NCBI GenBank assembly: GCA_937124495.1 | Contig: CAKZKZ010000116.1 | Location: forward strand, 1 to 6,165 | Length of the DNA stretch: 6,165 bases | Origin: an uncultured Dokdonia sp. | GTDB taxonomy: Bacteria; Bacteroidota; Bacteroidia; Flavobacteriales; Flavobacteriaceae | Direction of reading: 5' to 3' | Shown here: piece after piece, positions 1 through 4,889 of the stretch | How positions within the stretch are numbered: the stretch's first letter is position 1 | Layout: each line of letters begins with the position of its first letter | Notes under the pieces: generated by a model | The model's input: only the letters and a program-made list of their open reading frames with translations | Database searches by the model: none | What the model was told of the DNA's origin: nothing | Program-made: the position numbers and the translations under genes

Positions 1-1
1 C

Positions 2-265
2 ACCTATGAATATAAAAAAGGCAATCAAACGTATTCTGGAGCACTGACTTTTGAACATTTCCCATTCGACCCAAAACTAGGAAGGCCAAAAGCTCAAATT
101 CTAGGACTTTTAAGCGATCTGGCAAAAGTAGATCCGTACTGGAGTGTTAAAAAGGGTGGATGGAATGAAGACTATTTCCCTGCACTACCAGATGTAGGAT
201 TGGATTATAGTATTGTTGCAGATATCCCAAAAGTACCTAGTACACCTTATAAACATAATCACTAA
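2..265 (+). CDS. 3' end of an unrecognised protein upstream of the RiPP-like operon (partial)
   Basis: The reading frame is open from the window edge to the TAA at 263-265 and gives the last 87 residues of a protein whose start lies outside the window. The visible part is soluble-looking, rich in aromatic residues, Pro and Gly, with stretches such as GALTFEHFPFDP, VDPYWSVKKGGW and the tail TPYKHNH. There is no membrane segment and no cysteine. I do not recognise the family from this fragment; a ferritin-like or other metal-binding enzyme is possible but only a guess. It is on the same strand as the cysteine-rich gene and ends 15 bp before it, so it is probably in the same operon and may belong to the same pathway. 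That it is coding is well supported by the open frame, natural codon use and tight spacing; its function is unknown. Confidence 0.8.
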   Translation, partial: TYEYKKGNQTYSGALTFEHFPFDPKLGRPKAQILGLLSDLAKVDPYWSVKKGGWNEDYFPALPDVGLDYSIVADIPKVPSTPYKHNH

Positions 266-280
266 TTAAAACGTATATAT

Positions 281-862
281 ATGTCACATTTAGAAAAAAA
301 AGAACTTCATGTATGTATGGGGTTGAATTCATGTAAAAATGAAGGAATTACAAAGAATAATGACTGTGCTGGACAAGGAGATTGTGCGACAGCAATAAGT
401 CATCCATGTCACACATTAAATAGTTGCAAAGGGCAAGGGGCTTGTGGTCTTTTTGGAACGACTGAAGAATTTTGTCATCCTGGAGAAAATGATTGTAGGT
501 ATCAAGGAAGTTGTGGTGTACCTATTTTAGCATCACGATTTATCTCTCAAGGTCCAAATAAAGGCCGAAGTGTTTGGCTATTGGCAAGAGCACGTTTTGA
601 AGAAAAAAGAAAAGGACTTGAACCAAAAACAGGCCCTTCTCCAGAACCATTTGGTCCCACACAAGAATATGTAAATGCACTTCCTGGTATGCCTTATAAA
701 GTCTACTCGTCATGTGGACAAAGCGGTAGTAGGTCTTGTTCTTATGCAAATGACAAAAAATTAAGAAAAATTGAAGCTGATGCTAGAGTTTCTATTATGA
801 ATGTAGAAAGCGAAGCTCTATTACCAGATACTCTTAAAACCTGTCCTAAGAATGCCAAATAG
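281..862 (+). CDS. Cysteine-rich repeat protein, candidate MNIO-modified RiPP precursor (bufferin-like)
   Basis: This is a 193-residue protein with 13 cysteines (12, 18, 29, 35, 43, 49, 55, 65, 72, 78, 145, 153, 188). Ten of them lie in the first 78 residues, in four copies of N-[SD]-C-x-x-[QE]-G-x-[CT], best seen as NSCKGQGAC at 47-55. The first copy has Thr24 where the others have the last Cys. Three copies have another Cys six or seven residues before the central one. Residues 79-193 form a different module with a possibly amphipathic Arg-rich stretch (about 96-111), a Pro/Gly linker (115-138) and a second Cys pair in SSCGQSGSRSC. There is no N-terminal hydrophobic signal, unlike typical bufferin precursors. 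The gene overlaps the MNIO gene by 11 bp, which points to coupled translation. As I recall, CKGxGxC-like motifs next to MNIO genes are typical of these precursors. A metal- or Fe-S-binding protein is the main alternative. Confidence 0.8.
   Translation: MSHLEKKELHVCMGLNSCKNEGITKNNDCAGQGDCATAISHPCHTLNSCKGQGACGLFGTTEEFCHPGENDCRYQGSCGVPILASRFISQGPNKGRSVWLLARARFEEKRKGLEPKTGPSPEPFGPTQEYVNALPGMPYKVYSSCGQSGSRSCSYANDKKLRKIEADARVSIMNVESEALLPDTLKTCPKNAK
314..514 (+). repeat. Four-fold cysteine motif repeat inside the precursor-like gene
   Basis: The segment encodes residues 12-78. The four units start at Asn16, Asn27, Asn47 and Asn70 and align as NSCKNEGIT, NDCAGQGDC, NSCKGQGAC and NDCRYQGSC. The Asn, the Ser/Asp, the first Cys and the Gly four residues after it are invariant in position. 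An extra upstream Cys (12, 43, 65) precedes units 1, 3 and 4. The repetition is visible at protein level only; the DNA copies are diverged, so this is an old duplication under selection on protein sequence. These are the likely sites of any cysteine modification. Confidence 0.8.
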
Positions 863-1778
863 ATTAGGGTTACCCAATTTAGGGCTTGGACTAGGTCTTA
901 GAAGTCAACATTTTGAACATATTCTTGAAAAATCACCCGAAGTAGATTGGTTTGAAGTGATTTCAGAGAATTTTATGGACTCGTATGGCCGTCCGCGACA
1001 TATACTAAAACAAATAGCAGAAAAATACCCCGTGGTCATGCACGGGGTTTCTATGTCTATAGGGAGTACAGATCCTTTAAATTTTGACTATTTAAAGAGT
1101 TTAAAGACACTTGCTGATGAAGTGAAGCCTGCTTGGATTAGTGATCATTTATGTTGGACAGGCGTTTTAACCACCAATTCGCACGATTTGCTTCCATTGC
1201 CACTCAATGACGAATCCTTACAGCATGTGTGTGATCGTATTAACCAAATTCAAGACTATCTAGAAAGACCTCTTATTGTAGAAAATCCAAGTACGTATGC
1301 TTCGTTTAAAAATTCAAACATTCCTGAATGGGAGTTTTTAAAACTCATGACCGAAGAAACAGGTTGCGGATTGCTCCTTGATGTTAACAATGTCTTTGTG
1401 TCCTCTTTCAATAACGATTTTGACCCTGTAACCTATATCAACGGACTTCCACATGATAAAATAGTACAAATGCATCTAGCTGGACATCAGAATTGTGGGA
1501 ACTATATTATAGATACACATGATCGTGAAGTGACAAATCAAGTGTGGGAACTCTTCCAAATGACCTACCAACTAGCGAGTGAAGCCTCTATTCTATTAGA
1601 ATGGGATGGTAATATTCCAGCGTTTGATGTCTATCATTCCGAATTGCTAAAATCAAAAAAATATATGGATCCTACGTTTAAGAATACCGTAGAAGAAAAA
1701 CAGCATTCTGATCAAGAAAATGTTTCCAATCCGCTAAATTTGATATCGTTAGAACTAATGAATGAATCAGAGCAATAA
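852..1778 (+). CDS. DUF692 / MNIO-family multinuclear non-heme iron oxidative enzyme (BufB-like)
   Basis: The 308-residue product matches the DUF692 (MNIO) family along residues 10-265. Hallmarks are GLGLRSQHF (13-21), FEVISENFM (34-42), MHGVSMSIG (63-71), SDHLCW (97-102), LLPLPL (113-118), ENPSTY (144-149), GCGLLLDVNNVFVS (171-184), MHLAGH (207-212), DTHD (221-224) and LEWD (249-252). Candidate iron ligands on the TIM-barrel fold include His64, His99, Glu144, Asp177, Asn180, His208, His212, Asp221, His223 and Glu250; exact roles are inferred from family conservation. Enzymes of this family use two or three iron ions and O2 to modify peptide residues, usually cysteines (oxazolone/thioamide in MbnB, thiooxazoles in bufferins). 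The ATG at 852 lies within the last codons of the cysteine-rich gene, the likely substrate. Residues about 266-308 are a polar, poorly conserved tail. No key residue appears to be missing, so the enzyme should be active. Confidence 0.95.
   Translation: MPNRLGLPNLGLGLGLRSQHFEHILEKSPEVDWFEVISENFMDSYGRPRHILKQIAEKYPVVMHGVSMSIGSTDPLNFDYLKSLKTLADEVKPAWISDHLCWTGVLTTNSHDLLPLPLNDESLQHVCDRINQIQDYLERPLIVENPSTYASFKNSNIPEWEFLKLMTEETGCGLLLDVNNVFVSSFNNDFDPVTYINGLPHDKIVQMHLAGHQNCGNYIIDTHDREVTNQVWELFQMTYQLASEASILLEWDGNIPAFDVYHSELLKSKKYMDPTFKNTVEEKQHSDQENVSNPLNLISLELMNESEQ
1027..1048 (+). other. GC-rich hairpin inside the MNIO coding region
   Basis: ACCCCGTG at 1027-1034 and CACGGGGT at 1041-1048 are perfect 8-bp inverted repeats around a 6-base loop, followed by TTTCT. 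The stem is strongly GC-rich in an AT-rich gene. It encodes the conserved VVMHG stretch, including His64, so protein constraint explains part of it. It could act as a weak attenuator between precursor and enzyme, but no T-run of useful length follows. Confidence 0.4.
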
Positions 1779-1780
1779 AA

Positions 1781-2620
1781 ATGGAAGAAAAAGTCAATAT
1801 ACCTCTGACTAATTTTCAGCAATGGATGCAACAAATGCTGTTGGATCCTTTTCAACAAACAGACGTTGATCCTAGGGATTTACTTCCTACATCATTCAAC
1901 ACTTCGGCATTAGAAGATGTTGTGCATCACTCAGAAAGACTTACCGCTCGGGAGCATATAGGCATCGATCAACGTGGGTACATTGCACGATTACGCAATT
2001 GTATGGCACAGCAATTTAGCGCTTTAGAATATGCATTAGGAGAAGATATTTTCTGTGCTTTTGCAGATAATTATCTTGCATCTAAGCCTTCTTATAATTA
2101 TAATCTAGCCCTATTAGGAAAACATTTCCCTGAATACTTAGAAGCCAACAGACCAGATGCCGCCGAAGAGAAAAAGGAAGATTGGATTAATTTCATCATT
2201 GAATTAGCACAATTTGAATACGATATTGGCGTTATTTTCGAGCAGAAAGCCGAGGAAGACTATCAGCTTGCTACCGTCAATTCTCAAGAAGCAGCATTAC
2301 AATTGGTTCCTATCTGCGAACTCTTTAAGTTTCAATTTCCTGTCCAAGAGTATTATTCCGAATTTAAAAATGAAAAGAAACCAGATGTACCCTTTGAAAG
2401 CGAAAGTTACTGTGTGGTTTTACGATACAAATTTAAACTAGCAGTTTATCCTCTTCACAAAGAGCAGTATGACTTTTTAAAGTATATGAAAGAGGGGTTG
2501 ACTATTTCTGAAGCAATATCAAAATTTAAAGAAAACTATAACGTAGATGCTACAGAATTTGATACTATATGGAGCCGTTGGAAAATGCGCTGGATAGCTG
2601 CTAAAATTTTTCGAGTGTAA
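1781..2620 (+). CDS. DUF2063-type MNIO partner protein (BufC-like)
   Basis: The 279-residue product starts 2 bp after the MNIO stop codon. Residues about 12-120 fit the DUF2063 family, often annotated as 'putative DNA-binding domain': FQQWMQQMLLDP near the start, then YIARLRNCMAQQFSALEYALGED (67-89) and an F-x-x-x-A-x-x-Y-x-x-x-x-P-S pattern (91-104), ending in LGKHFPEYLE (112-121). A second, more diverged domain follows, with SYCVVLRYKFKLAVYPL and a helical C-terminus containing LKYMKEGLTISEAI. In bufferin systems and in methanobactin (MbnC) the equivalent partner forms a complex with the MNIO and binds the precursor leader, so I infer that role here rather than DNA binding. It is the last gene of the operon: the next 300 bp are non-coding. 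No transmembrane segment is present. No DoxX-like BufD gene follows. Confidence 0.85.
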   Translation: MEEKVNIPLTNFQQWMQQMLLDPFQQTDVDPRDLLPTSFNTSALEDVVHHSERLTAREHIGIDQRGYIARLRNCMAQQFSALEYALGEDIFCAFADNYLASKPSYNYNLALLGKHFPEYLEANRPDAAEEKKEDWINFIIELAQFEYDIGVIFEQKAEEDYQLATVNSQEAALQLVPICELFKFQFPVQEYYSEFKNEKKPDVPFESESYCVVLRYKFKLAVYPLHKEQYDFLKYMKEGLTISEAISKFKENYNVDATEFDTIWSRWKMRWIAAKIFRV

Positions 2621-2649
2621 GTACATCTTTATATCACTACTCCAATTTT

Positions 2650-2663
2650 TAAATGTACATTTA
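2650..2663. repeat. 14-bp AT-rich perfect palindrome TAAATGTACATTTA
   Basis: The site lies 30 bp after the DUF2063 stop codon. It is a perfect dyad with no loop, like many dimeric-regulator operators, but a single AT-rich 14-mer of this kind can occur by chance in a window of this size. Confidence 0.35.
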
Positions 2664-2682
2664 TAAAATGGAATATGTTGTA

Positions 2683-2702
2683 TACGCTTTCGCGAAAGCG
2701 TA
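2683..2702. repeat. 20-bp perfect palindrome TACGCTTTCGCGAAAGCGTA, copy 1
   Basis: A perfect 20-bp dyad sits 62 bp downstream of the operon's last stop codon. Its GC-rich core stands out in the AT-rich gap. An identical copy lies at 4754-4773. The flanks differ between the copies, so only the dyad is conserved. It is not followed by a T-run, so it is not a classical intrinsic terminator. From memory, this palindrome is abundant between genes in marine Flavobacteriaceae; its role is not known to me. Confidence 0.85.
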
Positions 2703-2921
2703 CTCAGCAAGTTTTCAACTGAAATACATAGGAAACAAATCAACAAGTAATACATATTATACTTCTCTAAAAAAAATGTACAGCACTTCATTATAAGTAT
2801 AAAATCAAATGGCATATATGAACTGTATCAAAACTCAAGAAACCTATAACTACTCAAAGGATACATAGTCATTGAGACAAGCTGTGCATACCATGTGATA
2901 GTATATTAAAAAAGAACACAA

Positions 2922-3476
2922 ATGGAAGGTGAATCTGAGGTAACGGTAAGAGAAATACAATTAAGGGATATTGATTTAATCACTAAATATTGGCTCAATG
3001 CTGATCCCGATTTTTTAGTTCAAATGGGCGTTGATCTCGATAAAGTCCCTGCCAGAAATGAATTAACAGAAACATTAACAGCAGAAGTCAATAAACCAAT
3101 CACAGACAAAAAATCGTATGCTTTGATTTGGGAACTTAACGGAACGCAAGTTGGACACTCAAATGTAAATGGTATTACATTCGGTAAGGAAGCCACGATG
3201 CATTTGCACCTATGGCAATCAATAAATAGAAAAAAAGGAATGGGAAGCCTATTGGTTAAAAAATCACTCCCTTTTTATTTTGAGAACTTAGAAATTAAAA
3301 AACTAATTTGTGAACCCTATGCTTTTAACCCTGCTCCCAATAAAACATTAAAAAAAGTAGGATTTGAATTTATAAAAAAATATAGAACAATTCCAGGGTC
3401 ATTAAACTTTGAACAAGAAGTGAATCGTTGGGAATTAACAAAAGAGAATTATGAAAAAATCATTTTTAATAGCTAG
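2922..3476 (+). CDS. GNAT-family N-acetyltransferase
   Basis: This 184-residue protein has the length and order of a GNAT fold. It starts with VREIQLRDIDLITKYW. A central strand pair follows (YALIWELNGTQVGHSNV, then MHLHLW at 93-98). The acetyl-CoA pyrophosphate loop R-K-K-G-M-G is at 103-108, followed by the helix SLLVKKSLPFYF. Near the C-terminus, NPAPNKTLKKVGFEF resembles the N-x-x-x-x-x-x-x-x-G-F motif of RimJ/RimL-like enzymes. It would transfer an acetyl group from acetyl-CoA to an amine; the substrate cannot be read from the sequence. The ATG at 2922 follows an AT-rich leader without a Shine-Dalgarno site, usual for this phylum. Its 3' end overlaps the next gene by 26 bp, so the two are probably co-transcribed. 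No link to the RiPP-like operon is apparent beyond orientation. Confidence 0.88.
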   Translation: MEGESEVTVREIQLRDIDLITKYWLNADPDFLVQMGVDLDKVPARNELTETLTAEVNKPITDKKSYALIWELNGTQVGHSNVNGITFGKEATMHLHLWQSINRKKGMGSLLVKKSLPFYFENLEIKKLICEPYAFNPAPNKTLKKVGFEFIKKYRTIPGSLNFEQEVNRWELTKENYEKIIFNS

Positions 3477-3657
3477 TTTTTCTTTACTCCTATTTGGATG
3501 TAATGTAAACCCAAACAAAGAAGCCAGAATTCAGAAGCTTGAAACAGAACTACAACAAACCATCGATAAAGTCAACACACTTGAACGTAGTCTTCAAACA
3601 CTTGCTCTTGAAAACAAGCAACTCAAAACAAGAATTCTTGCGCTTGAGAAACAATAA
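3451..3657 (+). CDS. Small coiled-coil lipoprotein
   Basis: The 68-residue product has a lipoprotein signal peptide: MKKSFLIASFSLLLFGC, lipobox L-F-G-C at 14-17, so Cys17 would be lipidated and the mature chain is 52 residues. From Ile27 to Leu65 it is one unbroken six-heptad coiled coil, with a-positions 27, 34, 41, 48, 55 and 62 and d-positions 30, 37, 44, 51, 58 and 65. These are nearly all Leu/Ile/Val. Asn55 at an a-position is typical of a register-setting buried polar residue in small oligomers. The design recalls the murein lipoprotein Lpp, but the C-terminus is Lys-Gln and I cannot claim attachment to peptidoglycan. The strict surface-export signal of Bacteroidota lipoproteins is not obvious after the Cys. 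The start overlaps the acetyltransferase gene by 26 bp in another frame. The signal peptide and heptads make coding certain. Confidence 0.9.
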   Translation: MKKSFLIASFSLLLFGCNVNPNKEARIQKLETELQQTIDKVNTLERSLQTLALENKQLKTRILALEKQ

Positions 3658-3767
3658 GATTTTTGAATATCAAATGACGAAAAGTAAATCTAGCATGCTT
3701 ATACGAAGCAAACTAAAACACAAATAGTTAGGGATTTAAAATACCCATAATCCTACTGAGAAAAAAA

Positions 3768-4574
3768 TTAATCTGTTTTAGGATTCAAAAAAAGTTCACT
3801 CTTTTTATTCAGTACCTCAAGAAACTCTAATTCATGACCATAGTTTAGCAGTTCAAAGTCAAACATTTCATCATCTTCAACATATCGAATAAATTCTTCT
3901 ACACGATGCTCAGGAATATTAAAATTCTCTGCTAAAAAGTTAGAACCAAGATAATATTTGATAGATTTTGCTGGTACTTCTGGAATTCCAGCGGCTTTTT
4001 TATCTTTCACTTCAGATCTAAAAAGCGGTATCAATAATTGATCTACAACGTTTATAACATTTAAACTATGCACCATCGCTTGAGCCTCCGATCGAATGGC
4101 CATATTTTTGATCTGGCTTTTGTTATCTTCTGTAAAATCATATACATCGTGGTTCTCTATTCCAAAGTAAATAGCATCCAGTTTTGGATTAAATATTTTT
4201 ACGCTATTTATATCAGTTTTAAGATCGCCCGTCAATCTTTTCTTTATGACGACAACCTCATCTAATTTATTAACTTCTTCAATTAAAAATATGTTGATCC
4301 TTTTGGATTCTAAAATGGCTTTATTCACTCTAACATCAAAGTTTTGATATTCTAAAGCTCTAATTTCTATAAGATCATTGATCGCTACAGCAATGATAAA
4401 TTCCCCATTTTCATTGGTTACAGTCCCTAAACGTGAGGAAGTATTATAGATAGAGATCCCTTCAATATCATTCCCTTCAACAATAATTTTTCCTTTAATA
4501 TTTTCTCGTCTAATATCTTGAGAAATCGCTAAAAAGCTAATCAGAAACACAAATAATGGTAGTAGTTTTTTCAT
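3768..4574 (-). CDS. Exported CarboxypepD_reg-like domain protein
   Basis: I start this gene at the ATG at 4574 (268 residues), because the product then opens with a signal peptide (MKKLLPLFVFLISFLAISQ). A TTG seven codons upstream is unlikely and lies in the predicted -7 box. Residues about 26-109 form a CarboxypepD_reg-like beta-sandwich domain: IKGKIIVEGNDIEGISIYN, then T-x-x-N-E-N-G-E-F (about 51-59), and the closing LDEVVV (104-109). This module is common at the front of Bacteroidota TonB-dependent receptors, but here no plug or barrel follows. Instead there are about 160 residues of mixed helix ending in an acidic stretch (VEDDEMFDFELL). It is therefore a stand-alone periplasmic or outer-membrane-associated protein. 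I recall similar short proteins in flavobacteria annotated only as 'carboxypeptidase-like regulatory domain-containing protein'; the function is unknown. It converges on the lipoprotein gene. Confidence 0.88.
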   Translation of the reverse strand: MKKLLPLFVFLISFLAISQDIRRENIKGKIIVEGNDIEGISIYNTSSRLGTVTNENGEFIIAVAINDLIEIRALEYQNFDVRVNKAILESKRINIFLIEEVNKLDEVVVIKKRLTGDLKTDINSVKIFNPKLDAIYFGIENHDVYDFTEDNKSQIKNMAIRSEAQAMVHSLNVINVVDQLLIPLFRSEVKDKKAAGIPEVPAKSIKYYLGSNFLAENFNIPEHRVEEFIRYVEDDEMFDFELLNYGHELEFLEVLNKKSELFLNPKTD

Positions 4575-4592
4575 AGATAAGAATTGATACTT

Positions 4593-4622
4593 CAAAAATA
4601 ATTCTCAACAGTTCAATTTCAA
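4593..4622 (-). promoter_or_regulatory. Bacteroidota-type promoter for the CarboxypepD_reg-like gene
   Basis: On the minus strand, TTG at 4622-4620 is followed by exactly 19 bp and then TATTTTTG at 4600-4593. This is a full match to the Bacteroidota/Flavobacterium -33 TTG and -7 TAnnTTTG consensus. Transcription would start about 5-8 bases further on, leaving a leader of only about 10-15 bases before the ATG at 4574. This also supports choosing the ATG rather than the upstream TTG as start codon. Confidence 0.65.
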
Positions 4623-4753
4623 CATTAATCGCTGTAATCTTTTGTTAAAAAAGAAGTTACGCTATATTTTTCAAAAAAACAATGTAGACATATAATACTT
4701 ACTATTATTTACTTTCGTACTTCGATTAAACTCAGTGTATACTTCTTCCTAAT

Positions 4754-4773
4754 TACGCTTTCGCGAAAGCGTA
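4754..4773. repeat. 20-bp perfect palindrome TACGCTTTCGCGAAAGCGTA, copy 2
   Basis: This copy is identical to the one at 2683-2702 and again lies between genes, 116 bp before the PLP enzyme start and 179 bp before the divergent gene. On the plus strand it is followed by TAAAAAAATAAA, so read on the minus strand it is preceded by T-rich sequence; it does not form a classical terminator in either direction. Two exact copies of a 20-mer in about 2 kb, both outside genes, cannot be chance. Confidence 0.85.
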
Positions 4774-4889
4774 TAAAAAAATAAACCCAGTAACAAACCA
4801 CATACAAATCGTTAGGTTTCTTATAACAAAACGTCTTAATAATACTTTAAAAAAATTCTAATTACTGTATCTTACCAACCTATCTAAAG

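Larger units (their letters stand above)
2621..2921. other. Intergenic gap with two palindromes, no gene seen
   Basis: This 301-bp stretch between the RiPP-like operon and the acetyltransferase gene is AT-rich and broken by stops in the forward frames. A reverse-strand open frame over part of it runs into the end of the DUF2063 gene and does not resemble a protein. I see no tRNA or intrinsic terminator. It holds a 14-bp palindrome at 2650-2663 and a 20-bp one at 2683-2702. I could not find a convincing TAnnTTTG promoter box for the downstream gene. Confidence 0.6.
4575..4889. other. Divergent intergenic gap between the CarboxypepD_reg-like gene and the PLP enzyme gene
   Basis: This 315-bp AT-rich stretch holds the minus-strand promoter at 4593-4622 and the second 20-bp palindrome. 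No open frame with protein character and no RNA gene is visible. For the rightward gene I find only imperfect -7 boxes, TACTTTCG at 4710-4717 and TAGGTTTC at 4813-4820, neither with a well-placed TTG upstream. Confidence 0.6.

Noticed and set aside
281..514. Reading the cysteine-rich N-terminus as a ferredoxin or zinc-ribbon domain.
   Set aside because: Spacing is C-x5-C in repeating units rather than CxxC pairs or CxxCxxC; the neighbouring MNIO and DUF2063 genes favour a modified precursor. It is kept only as an alternative.
2683..2702. The 20-bp palindrome as the intrinsic terminator of the RiPP-like operon.
   Set aside because: There is no T-run after the dyad on the plus strand (ACTCAGC follows), and with no loop the hairpin would have to open its centre.
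2519..2815. Minus-strand open frame of 98 codons across the end of the DUF2063 gene and the following gap.
   Set aside because: It overlaps a well-supported gene antisense, has AT-driven Phe/Tyr/Ile-rich composition with no domain, and runs across both palindromes.
3729..3785. Possible bidirectional terminator between the convergent lipoprotein and CarboxypepD_reg-like genes (AATCCTA at 3749 with TAGGATT at 3779; GGG...CCC nearby).
   Set aside because: The stem is only 7 bp with a 23-base loop, one arm is inside the minus-strand gene, and no proper T-run follows.
4575..4595. Extended start of the minus-strand gene at TTG 4595 (275 residues).
   Set aside because: The extension puts MKYQFLS ahead of a normal signal peptide and its start codon lies in the -7 box of the predicted promoter.
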